Source: Zingiber officinale (lineage: Eukaryota; Streptophyta; Magnoliopsida; Zingiberales; Zingiberaceae). Taken from it: a stretch of 64,000 nucleotides of DNA. The position numbers and the translations under genes are program-made. The notes beneath the pieces are model-generated. The model searched no databases. It was given only the letters and a program-made list of their open reading frames with translations, and had not been told where the DNA came from. The stretch's first letter is position 1; each line of letters starts with the position of its first letter. The stretch covers positions 15,239,317 through 15,303,316 of the forward strand of contig NC_055996.1 of NCBI RefSeq assembly GCF_018446385.1, written 5' to 3'. Shown in pieces: positions 23,257 to 34,376 of the stretch.

Positions 23257-26200
23257 CTATATTAAACTAGAGAAGTTTTTCTTGCCGAAGTCATCAAGAT
23301 CTACATCAGGATTTGATTCTGCAATGCCGTCATTGTATGAGTAAGAACTGTCGGCCGGAAACGATAAGTTCTCGATGCCGTCCAGAAGTTGATCGGCTAC
23401 TATGCCTTCCTCAGTAGTATCTGCAACAGTAGAATCTTCAGCCTTACTATCCAATGCCACACCCAGTAAGATTTCCAGTGGAATTCCACTAGTCCAGTCT
23501 TTTTCTGTAATGAAGTTCATTTCCATAACAGGATCAAAAGATGAAGGTAACTCTGGTGTCTCTTGAGCTTGGTTGGAATCTTTAGTATTGAAAATGATAC
23601 TGACTTCGCTGGCAGTGCTATTGGCAGCTAAGTGTGTTGTTCCATTAACAGCTTGCACACTATTGGCATCAAATTGGCTCGAGCTTGGGCCATCGTGATT
23701 TGCTCGGACATCATCCCGAGCATTAAGCAAAGATTCCTGATACTCCTTGCTAGCAACAAAATTCCCCCAGTCAGGTGCCATGAGTTCTAGACCATCATCC
23801 AAGAAAGGTGAAGAAGACATCAAAGTGTCGCAAGGAATAAATAAGTCATGGAAAGCATCAGACACCTCTAATATGCTGAATGTACTATGGTCACTATCCT
23901 TGCCTGAATCGTTGACAATCATCTTAGAAGCAGCTGGAAAGGACAATGAGTCAGGAGCAGTGATTTCATCTTCCAATTCATTTAAGCTCCTGTCGGAATT
24001 GCCAGCTGCAATTGGCAAATCTCTAGCAGGAGAACTGGAACTGGAAGTGCTCTTATCACTGGCAGAAAGATTATGATGTTCTCGCACTGTAGGTTTGAGT
24101 TCTGAGCACATAAATGCTTCCAAAGAAGAAGCCAATGCATGATCTATTGATAAAAACTTCTTAACTTCACCAGAGCTCACGTTACAAGGTAAACTAGCAT
24201 CATCTCTACCAAGCTCATTAACTACATCATCTTTACCGCACTCATCATCATCATTGTCTATAGGCGAAAGCTTCTTAGCTTCGCCAAAATTCACATCAGT
24301 TGCTAAGCTAGAATCACATTGTAAGCACTCATCGTCTTCAATGGCAAATTCAGGAGCCTTGATTTCAAAACCTGGGGAAATCTTAGATTCAGTTGCAATT
24401 TCTCTGACATCAACTATGGGTGATGGATTCTGTAAGACATCGGCTGCTAATGATGAATCATGACAAATAATACCATCCCTTGATGTGCATGAAGATTCAT
24501 TAGTGTCCTCGTTTTCAAGGTCAGATCCATCAGAAAAATATTCTGGCAAAAATATCCGTGAAGAACCACCTGGTCGATGAAACTGCTTTCCTTGAGTGAA
24601 TTTTGCAAGCATAGTCTCCAGTTTGTGAAGTCTTCCCTCGATAGAACTAAGTGGTTTTACCAAATGTTCCTCAAATCTTGAACAAACTTCTTCTATTCTC
24701 GTGACCCTTGAAACAAGCTCATCAAGAACCATTTCAATACGATTACCAACTATAACTCTCTCTTTAGCAGATATGGAAATTTGATCAGGATTAATTTGTA
24801 TCTTGCTATCTGAAAAGTGCATATTTTCATGTATTTTCTTGGTTTCAGGCAGAATCTTACTTGAGGATGCTATATCTTCTGTTATTTCTGGTTTTAAATC
24901 ACTCTTCTCATGAACTAGATCCATTTTTTTATTTCCAAAGGATGAATCCGACTCTTTATCAGTTACCTCCATGTTCGATGCAGATGAAAAAAATTCTGGT
25001 TTGAACTGACTGCTTTCATGAACCCCAAGTAAAAGATCAGCCTTGCTAGAATTTGTTTCTAGTGGCAATGTGATTCCTGAGCTTGCAACCTCAGCTACAT
25101 CCTGCCTTCCATCCTGGTTCCTATGAACCCCAAAAGCATCAGAGAAGTGATTTTGTCTGCTCGTTGCTGATTTTGATAATTGCAAAAGAGTTGGAATAAA
25201 CATGGTCAGGAGTGAAGTTCCCCCAAAATTTTCCTCCGTGGTGACAGGAGTGCCTGGACTGGAGGTTTCAACAGGATCAGCATATACATAAATCTCTGAT
25301 ATATGTACACGAGTCTTGGTTTGAAGTGAAAGAAAACGAAGTGTAACAGCCATACAAGGATTGAAATCCGAAATATCAGCTGTTGCCTCATAATATGTCT
25401 GCAAGGATAAGGTTGTACCAAATAAAGAAGCAACATAATGAACAAAATACGGACAAAGTTTTACTAGTCATAGAATACAACAATTACCTGAAAGCCAGCA
25501 TCTGAATTCTCATCAACTTGCCTGGAGATGGAATTTGTTTTGACATCATGCAAGGCAGAATCAGTGACTACTTCTACCCAACCATCTTCACTGCTAGAGT
25601 TACTATAAGCAACAGACATCTTATCTTGTTTTTCTAAAATTGTATGACTTACACTCTCACTTTCAACAGAAACCATGGAAGAAATGGGTGGTGTCATTTC
25701 TTTAGCGGCAACATCACAGCGTACCGTGCATAGATATTCCATAGAATTGCTCCTCTCATCTGCAGCATAGTATATTTCATATACTCGAGCAGTACTTTGC
25801 ACATATATCCTACGTATTTCATACTGTCCACTGAAAAGAACTGCAACAAACGAAATATCAGGTAAATGAACAAGTCTATAGTTACACAGGTAGCACAATC
25901 AAATCACCTCACAAACTCAATAAAGAACTTGATATTCTACTGACACAATCTTCTTTTATGGAAAGTGGAGAAGGAAATTATTATTTCATAATAAAAATAG
26001 AGAACTTACTAGTTATATCTCTGCATGGAGAGAAATATTAAGATAAGATCCATCATGTAGCCAACCTCAAAATAATAGGGACAAAGGAAGTGATGTTGAA
26101 GAATAAAATACACTATTAAACATATACAGATTCCGAACGTCTCATCCAATCACTAAATAGCCATGTGGAACAAAATCTACAATGCATGCGATAATTCTAA

Positions 26201-27730
26201 TAACTCTTCGTACTTCCCCTCAAACATGTGTGTTATATAATTCTATTTTTAAAAGAGAAAAAAAAGACAATGATGATGATGATGATGACAGGAAACTAGT
26301 CTATCAAATTTAGAGCCTTGATTACTCGGGGCTTTGAATAAAGCTTCAAATGAGTTGACAGCTGGACAATGAAAACTTGAACTGATTTGATCTTCAAATG
26401 TGAAAAAGAATGTTCTTCCTTAGTTCCCTCAAACTGAAGGTATCATGGGATTTTGAAGTTTGTAAAGAAGTGACAATTTGTGAAGGACACAAAAAAAACC
26501 ATTAGTTAAGGTACCTACTACCTACTCTTGATATAGTTAATAATATGAGAGAAACTAACAAAAATCCAATATGCTCTATGATAAGGAGAAAATGTTGCAG
26601 AGACTGAGTAAAATACCAACAATGACTCCACAAAATGAGGATACTGAAATAGAGACAAAGAGTAACCAATATTTCGAAATTGCATTGGCAAAGAGACTAA
26701 TAAAAGTAAGGCAGACATAAGTGAGATTAGAGTTCCAATATCTTTTCATATATTTTCTCCACGAAAGGAGCAATTTGGTAAGGAGGTTAAAATTTCTAAT
26801 CATTTAAGAGAGGCAGAAGATGCTAAGACTTAATACAAACAATTAATAAGAGAAAGGCAAGACGTTGGAAGAGACCAATACCTGTTTTCATCTTACATCA
26901 AACATATAATTTGATAAGATGAATGAAAGATTGAAGATGAAGAAAAAATCAAACTCTTAACACCTATCAAGATAAATAGATTAAATTGCTCCGGGAATAG
27001 ACTAACACTTAACATGCAAAAAATGCTCTAAGTAAGTTCCACCTCGCGTGGGAATAACAAGAATCTAAAGGGGATTTCAGTCTCACATTGTTAAGAAACG
27101 AGGAAATCTCACATTTTTTAAGGTCAAAGAGATCCTCATCCAGTTAAGCATCTTTTGGTAAAGCCAAAAATTGTGAGGGTATTACCCTCAAGGTCAACAA
27201 AATCGGGAAGCATTTTTGTTTTTACAGTGTTTTTTTTCACATCGGCTTGTTGATCAAAATCAATGTCTTAGTAGTATTCATATTTCGATTCATCCTGGTG
27301 ATTTTGTATCACCAAACCCTCGAAGCATCTAATGGGCAACTGCTGCTGCACACTCGCACACACACATGGCATACTCAAGTAGAGGGATCAGGGAAAAAGT
27401 GCAAACAAAGTACCAATGACTGAATACTACCTTTGGGTTGGTTAAAGGTGTTCGGAAAACCCTTGAAGGGGGCAAAAAAAGGCTAAAATTTTATAGATAC
27501 GGTACGACGAGATCGGCAAACTCACTGGTGACTTCGCAAGGGAGAAAGTCCTCCTCCGCCACGGCCGGAGGCCGTACTAGGAGAAGAGGATCCGAAATCT
27601 CAGGGGAGGGGGCGTCCTCCTCGGAGGTTTCGAACGAGATGGCGTTCTGGAGAGATCCTCCGGCGAGGATCCAGTTAGTAGACGCCGTCCAACGACTCCC
27701 GCAGCCACCCTGCTCCTCGCCGGCCGCCAT
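23257..27730 (-). CDS. Conserved plant protein of unknown function with a predicted beta-sandwich domain and a coiled coil
   Basis: Three exons read on the minus strand: 27730-27526, 25840-25488 and 25398-23257. Splice sites are GTGAGT/TTGCAG and GTAATT/TTGCAG, and phases agree, giving 899 residues. The start is the ATG before AAGEEQGGCGSRW. Residues 1 to about 250 form a conserved region with WTASTNWILAGGSLQ, CEVTILFSGQYEIRRIYV, STARVYEIYYA and VTLRFLSLQTKTRVHISEIYVY. This pattern suggests a galactose-binding-like beta sandwich and may be related to the animal ATPase-associated protein PAAT/C10orf88; that is inference at low confidence. Residues 403-454 (ERVIVGNRIEMVLDELVSRV onward) form a coiled coil. 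The rest is acidic and serine-rich, probably disordered. The intron between exons 1 and 2 is 1.7 kb. It is divergent from the neprosin gene. No function is assigned. Confidence 0.85.
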
Positions 27731-28718
27731 CACCGCTTCGATCCCACCCAATCGTCCGCGTATACCCACGAATTCAAGCAAATGGCGTGAGTCGAGGAGG
27801 CAGCCGGAGATGGGCGATGAGTAGCGAGGAAGCGGTCGTCGCAGTAATGGGCGAGGCCGGCTTATTTTCGTCGTCGCTAGACGCCTCGCCGAGCCGAGCG
27901 GATAGGTCTGGTCCATCGAGCCTAATTTCAGAATTTTTAGGCCTTGGGCCGTACTTTTACCTGGCCCGATCCCATGGTCATGGCCCGTGGGCCCAGCCTA
28001 GGCTAAATCAGATCAGGTTGTGGCCAGCTCAGCTCGGGTTAACCCCATTGACACTTAATCATTAAATTACTTAGCTTGTTCGGTGAGGTTTGACTATTAC
28101 GTAAATAATCAACCCCTGCCAAACGTTTGACTGGTTATACGACAGTCAATGCGTTGACTCGTATGTTTAGGCAGAAATCACGGTAGCCAAACTTTTGTTT
28201 TTTTAAATGCTTCCACTATTTTTTCGCAAAATTCTTAATCACAAAATTGAAATGAATGATTAAACCATCATTGACCAAGTTATTCCTGTTAATTAATTAA
28301 TTAATTAGCGTCGATAGTACGATAAAATCGTGCCATCGTTAGATTCTCTGTCGCCACGTCATAAATTGGAGTCAGATCCCATGCGTGCACAAATCTTCAC
28401 GCAGGTGACGGTCAAATTTTTGAACATTTTGAGTCGATGAGCAATCGTGGCCGTCTATCGGATCCGTCGAATCCATCCCGTGATTCGCTATCCTGTCACC
28501 GGATGGGGTGTGGTTACCTCCACGGCCTCGTCGGCTTCGCTTTCTCTCAGCGTGCGCACACGTGGAAAGGTTAAGTTTGGCGGGGGGTGACTCCAAGCGA
28601 GGTTTTGGACTCTCCCATGGAAGAGGACGAGAGATCCGTGCGATAGAGAGGGCTGCGAGTGGAGCGAGAGAAGAGGAGGAGAAGGTTGCGGGTGAGGGAG
28701 AAGAGAGTGGAAGAGCAT
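27731..28718. promoter_or_regulatory. Shared upstream region of two divergent genes
   Basis: About 1 kb separates the start codons of the minus-strand gene at 27730 and the plus-strand neprosin gene at 28719. It contains four W-box cores within 70 bp: TTGACT at 28090-28095, 28127-28132 and 28154-28159, and AGTCAA at 28144-28149. A G-box CACGTG lies at 28559-28564, and a TTAATTAATTAATTAA run lies near 28290. The W-box core is the known WRKY binding sequence; function here is inferred. Confidence 0.5.
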
Positions 28719-30919
28719 ATGGCGGCGCACGTTAATGTAGGCCGCCGGATGGTGGCTGCGCTGGCTCTGGCGATGGTGGCCTGCTTATCGTGCGCTGTCG
28801 CGGGGCGCGTCGGCGGGCCGGGAGAGACGCAGCGGTTGGAGGTGAGGCGGCACCTCAAGCGGCTCAATAAAGTCCCCGTCAAGAGCATCAAGGTGCTTGG
28901 CTGTGCCCTTTTCTAGGTTTTCTTGTTCATCGATTTTTCCGCACTTTTTTTCCTCCTCTTTTGTTACTTCAATCTGGACGAGATGTGTAAAAAAAAAAAA
29001 CATCATTTTCTTCAATTTTGTTCAATGTTCTTCACTTCAGTTTATCGAACTTGTGCTGTTTGATATTTGGGATTTTCCAGCTTCAACGATGTGTTTAGGT
29101 CAAGTACACATGGTTTAAAAGGGCAAATAATTAATATGCCAGTTTTTTCTACTTCAAGAATGCAGCTTTCTGCTATCTTTGCTGATTGGGAGTGTTGTTC
29201 AACATGGTGGTTGCTTTGACAAAAGTTTAGAGTTATCTGCCCATCAAAAAGTTTTAGATCTTTATGTGTGCCTGATTCTTTCTTTTCTTTTTACAAAAAT
29301 TCAATATGCTATTCTCTGTTGTTTAATGATGATTCTTTGATAAATTACATAAATAAGCAGAGTCCAGATGGAGATACCATAGACTGTGTTCATGTGTCTC
29401 ACCAACCAGCCTTTGATCATCCTTTCCTCAAGAACCATACTATCCAGGTTTATTTCATTGCATACAAACTCCCTACTTTTTAATCACCTTTGATGGTTTC
29501 TTTACCTGACCAATTTCTTTAATGCTGAATTCGTATAGACAAGGCCAAATTTCCACCCAGAAGGGTTGTTTGATGATAGCAAGGCAACATCAGATAAGAA
29601 AGCTTCCTCCATGGCTCAGCCGTGGCATCAGAATGGGAGATGCCCTGAGGATACCATCCCTATCAGGAGAACCACCAGGGGTGATGTATTACGGGCTAGC
29701 TCCATTAAAAGATACGGGAGGAAGAAGCATAAAAGCTTTCCCAACCCCCTATCTGTGGAGCCTGACCTTCTTAATGAGAATGGACACCAGGTATCCTGAT
29801 CCAAAAGTACCACCCCTTTTAATTTCTTCCCCTTTCTCAATGGCTTTGTTGTTATGATTCTTCGAGTAGCATGCAATTGCATATGTAGAGGGAGACAAAT
29901 ACTATGGAGCAAAAGCAACAATTAACGTCTGGCAGCCAAAGATCCAGCAAACCAATGAGTTCAGTCTCTCTCAGCTCTGGATATTAGGGGGCTCTTTTGG
30001 GCAGGATCTTAATAGCATCGAAGCTGGTTGGCAGGTATGCTTCCATTCTACTTTCGTATAAGAGAAGGGCTTACAGTTTCATTTCTATTGGTGTTGTGAT
30101 TTTAGGTCAGCCCTGAGCTGTATGGGGACAATAACACTAGGCTGTTTACTTATTGGACTGTAAGTTCAATGCCCTTTCTCTATTTATTTTTTTGAAGTAC
30201 CACATACAAATAAGATGAAGTTATCAGAAATTCTTCACTTCACAAGGTCATTCATTGGGTGCTTGTAATCAATTTTTTATAGTAGTTTTTGTTTTAACAT
30301 GGAATTCCAGAGCGACGCATACCAAGCAACAGGATGCTACAACCTGCTGTGCTCTGGATTCATTCAAATAAACAATGCGATCGCAATGGGTGCCAGCATC
30401 TCCCCGATCTCCAACTACGACGGTTCGCAATATGATATAAGCATACTGGTTTGGAAGGTAGATTCCCAGTTCACATGGAATGCCCCACCAAAATTATCTA
30501 TTGAAATAGTGGTATTAACATGATTGTATGAAACTGAGCAGGATCCCAAGGAAGGGAACTGGTGGATGCAATTTGGGAGGGATCATGTGTTGGGCTACTG
30601 GCCTTCTGTCCTCTTCTCATACCTCGCCGACAGTGCGTCCATGATCGAATGGGGAGGGGAGGTTTTGAACTCAGACCCAGACGGGGAGCACACTTCTACT
30701 GGGATGGGCAGTGGCCATTTCCCTGAAGAAGGATACAGCAAAGCAAGCTACTTCAGGAACATTCAGATAGTTGATGGCTCTAACCATCTAAGCGCCCCGA
30801 CGGGGGTCGGATCGTTCACGGAGCAGTCAAACTGCTACGACGTGCAGAACGGAAACAATGGTGATTGGGGGCAGTACTTCTACTATGGAGGACCAGGCAG
30901 AAACTCTAATTGCCAATAG
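28719..30919 (+). CDS. Neprosin-domain (DUF239) secreted protein, probable glutamic peptidase family
   Basis: Seven exons: 28719-28892, 29361-29447, 29539-29790, 29870-30034, 30106-30159, 30311-30457 and 30542-30919. All introns are phase 0 with GT-AG ends, giving 418 residues. Residues 1-29 are a signal peptide ([19 protein letters not shown]). A neprosin activation-peptide region follows, with [18 protein letters not shown] and later TINVWQPKI. The C-terminal neprosin domain has [41 protein letters not shown] and IEWGGEV. Pitcher-plant neprosin uses two glutamates about 109 residues apart. Here Glu222 (in EAGWQ) and Glu329 or Glu333 (in EWGGE) have matching spacing, so the active site looks kept; the assignment is inference. 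The protein is likely exported to the wall or vacuole. Substrates of plant DUF239 proteins are mostly unknown. Confidence 0.93.
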
Positions 30920-33146
30920 AGAAACCAATTGGGAATCTCCTTTCATCTTCAACTTTGTAACATTCAAGCTAAAACTCTCTTTTTGCTCCTAGGCAGTTGG
31001 GAAAAGTAGCTTAGTTTAGTGGTTTTGGCATGCCAAAGGCGAAAGTCGAAGAAGGGGTAATTTGATAAGGGCAATAATCAAGAGGGGCCTTTTATTTGTT
31101 GAAATTGCTCTTGTTTTTATGGTGCAGTAGTTAGACTTTTCAAGTGGTTAACAAGTATCTAATATTAAATTTTCAATTGTGGCGTATCGCTGTGGATATC
31201 ACAGAAGGAGGAGCATGATGTTGAAGGCGTTCGCATTTCTCTCTTCGTCGCCCTAGTAAACTCTCTACCCTTGAATCACAACCGTCCGATCAAAAAAAAC
31301 AAACAAGCAAACCGTCCAATCCAGAATGCAAAAGGGCAGCTAACTCCACATCCGTTCGATTGAAAGCTGAATCGATGGAATCGCAACGCATCGCCTCGAA
31401 AAGACAGCCTCAACATGACGGTGGTATGCATCAATTTTCTATAAGGCCACATTCATGACCAATTTGAGATATACCATCACGCATATCGTCAATATTTATG
31501 ACGCCTCACTCGCATATCTTCAAGACAACGTAGTACAACGATAAGGTTATCTGAATGACATTAGCTCTAGGGAATTCAGTCAATTAGTGGACAGGAACAT
31601 ATTACTGTTTAGTCAGTTAGATATCAGTCTTTTTCGACTAGATTTAAAGGAGAAGTTTGTGATATAATAAATATTAGAAGCCTCCACATAAGATCAAATG
31701 GTCAATCATTTTGTGATTAGGTTGGTCAAAGTCCAGTCGAGTTAATGCGATTGTGGACAACCGATTAGATTATACAGACCCCCAAAGATGATAACTCATT
31801 GCACTTGAATCCTCTTAGTTCAAAGGCATGTTGCCAATTGTACCCTCCCGACTCCAGAGGGTTATGTTTCCTTTGATTCGGTTCTTGTCTGTCAAATCTA
31901 GAAAATGTTCAGCTAATTAGATGAGTCTAATCCTAATCGATATGTTCCATCCAAACCAACACTCTCAGTTAGTTCAAAGACGCTCGATCGGTTGGACTCC
32001 CTCAATCCCCAAGGATCATGCTCCCTCCGAGTCCATAAGTCGATCAACCAACTCCTATCATCTTCCGGTTGGATCCTTCCAACTCTAGGGACTCGACTCT
32101 CCACGATTCCCTATAGATAACAAGTACGTCATCAGACCAGGGGCTCCACCATTATATTTTGCACTATCCCACTACGTCTCCATTAGCTAAACTCCTCTTA
32201 GGTGGTTAGGCCCTGCAAGCCTAACGGGCTTCGTAGTTCATGGGCTAACGCCTCAATAAAAGTTGCACATGGGATATCATAAGCATGTGAAATAGTATCA
32301 CTATATAAATACAGGATATAAGCGATGAGATTGATCAATACAATAAATATATAGTGATTTGATATTTTGATATGATGCCTAATTAATGAAAAAGATCATA
32401 TAGATATTATAAAAACGGCTTGCTCCTACAAGCACATGTACACTTAGTCTATGTACACAAGCACATGTACGCAATATGATATGCTTATACATCTCCTCCA
32501 CCTCACTGACTTGAGCATCAGAATTGTTGCGCCAAGACACTCCCTGACCTACTTACTAACACTCGTTCCCTCTCTATTTTATGGGTTTGAAGATGTCCCT
32601 ATTTCGAGATCTTCTCCCTGTCAACCTTGAAGCCATATCACCAGTGGACTAGCTTTCACCGATTTCAGACAGAATCAACGTGGATTCAATGAGTTCACCT
32701 AACATTCACGTTGTAATAGCTATGACAGTTTCTACAATACATACATAATATGTTTAAAAATATTCACGTTGTAATAGTTATGATTTCATAGTTATTACAA
32801 CGTAGATTTAACATGTTCATCTAATATTTATATAGTGACAGTTATAAAATTATAATTATTACTACATATATTTAACTTATTTCAAAACGTAGCTGTTATA
32901 GTGCAGAATCGACATATTCATCTAACATTCATATTATACCAGTTACAAAATTATAACTATTACAATTTAAATTTATTTTATTTTACAATATACAACTACA
33001 AAACTATAACTATTACAATTTAAATTTATTTTATTTAACAATATTTATATTGTAGTAGTTATAAATGTCATAGTATTTATAATTTCATAGCTATTATAAT
33101 AGGCCCGGATTCATAATTTAATATGATAATAATATTAAAGAGTGTA
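30920..33146. other. Intergenic region with decayed repeats
   Basis: The first 200 bases or so are the neprosin 3' untranslated region. No gene was found after that. A TATATAAATAC box near 32300, and phrases spread through 31400-32700, look like a decayed LTR or other transposon, but no family was recognised. From 32700 to 33110 there is a degenerate repeat of ATTCACGTTGTAATAGTTAT with inverted copies (CATAGTTATTACAACGT). Confidence 0.45.
32700..33110. repeat. Degenerate AT-rich repeat with internal inverted copies
   Basis: GTTGTAATAGTTATGA and its reverse CATAGTTATTACAAC recur, with intervening TTTAACATGTTCATCTAA-like spacers. One clear hairpin lies around 32769-32805. Later copies are diverged to TTATAACTATTACAATT. 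The unit length is variable, about 60-110 bp. Confidence 0.55.
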
Positions 33147-33155
33147 TTTAAAAAA

Positions 33156-33857
33156 GGCTAAATAACTTTCAACCCCCATGTGTTTTCCATCCAAAAACAG
33201 TTTGCCCCCTTATATTTAAAAAATGACACTTAGCCCCCCTATGTCTTAAAGAAAAAAGAAAAAAAATAATAAATGATCAAAATAACCTTTACTTTTATTT
33301 AAATGTTAAAATTATGGCTAAATAACTTTAAGCCCCTCTTATTTTCCATCCAAAAATAATTTCCCTCCTGTATTGAAAAAATGACACTTAGCCTCCTATG
33401 TTTAAAAAAAAATAGTAAATGACCAAAATAACTTCTTTACTATTCTAAATGTTAAAATTATTCTAACTGAAACATCCTTATTTTTACTTTTCTGTTTATC
33501 TAAAAATCTAAGGTTACCTTGAATAAGGATGTTTCAGTTAGAATAATTTTAACATTTAGAATAGTAAAAGAGTTATTTTGATCATTTATTATTATTTTTT
33601 TTTTCTTTAAAACATAACGGACTAAGTGTCATTTTTTAAATACAGAGAAAAACTACTTTTGGATGAAAAATAAAAGGAGCTTAAAGTTATTTAGCCATAA
33701 TTTAACATTTAAATAGCAAAGTAAGAGTTATTTTGATCATTTATTATTTTTTATCTTTTTTCTTTAAAATATAGGGGGGATAAGTGTCATTTTTTAAATA
33801 TAGGGGGGTAAACTACTTTTGGAAGGAAAATATAAGGGAGTTTAAAGTTATTTAGCC
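33156..33857. mobile_element. Palindromic MULE-type MITE, 702 bp
   Basis: The element begins GGCTAAATAACTTT and ends AAAGTTATTTAGCC. It is flanked by a perfect 9 bp duplication TTTAAAAAA (33147-33155 and 33858-33866). A 9 bp duplication is the hallmark of Mutator-like elements. Nearly the whole element is one long inverted repeat, and within each arm the terminal motif GGCTAAATAACTTTAAGCCC occurs again (near 33316 and, inverted, 33680-33700), so it may be a copy inserted in a copy. There is no coding sequence. Confidence 0.88.
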
Positions 33858-33866
33858 TTTAAAAAA

Positions 33867-34376
33867 AAGGGCATTCATGATTTAAAAAAAAGGAGCATTC
33901 ATGATTTTTTTAAAAATGAGGGTGTTTTATTTTAATATTTTTGACCATTTGATAGTATGAAATATAAGGGCGCCTCTTTGATATGTGAAAATTCAAAATT
34001 TTCGAGCCGCTTTACGGAAAGCTCCTACATAATTTTTGAACAATTAAATTATTTACAAAAATCTACTAAAAAATATCTATGATTATTTATTCACTTCCAT
34101 AACGGGGGTCATAAATTATTGGTTGTGGTCCCAGCTTTTCTTGCAGTTCAAACACGGGTAACCGATGGAGTGCCGTCTCTCCCGTAACGTTTTTTTCCGC
34201 AGCTCTGCTTCTTGCCTCTTCTCTCTCCAATCATCGGCAGAGTTTTCGTCTCCTTCGTCTTCTCTTATCTTCGAAGAAACCGAAGCGACCGCTTCGCGAC
34301 CTCGCCCGAGCATTTAGGGCTCTCGATCCGCTCTGTGATAAGGAGGAGGGAGCTGAAGGAGAGAGAGGGAGAAGAG
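33867..34376. other. Short direct repeat, then promoter and leader of the tetraspanin gene
   Basis: GCATTCATGATTT with an A-run occurs twice in tandem near 33870-33915. The sequence from about 34120 is pyrimidine-rich and then purine-rich, as in plant 5' untranslated leaders, and runs into the ATG at 34377. No other gene was seen. Confidence 0.4.

Noticed and set aside
27731-27916. Upstream extension of exon 1 of the unknown gene
   Set aside because: The frame is open but the residues are low-complexity and Arg-rich, and the ATG at 27730 directly precedes the conserved WTASTNWILAGGSLQ part.
31913-32104. Minus-strand frame of 63 codons
   Set aside because: Short, in a decayed repeat region, without similarity to any family I know.
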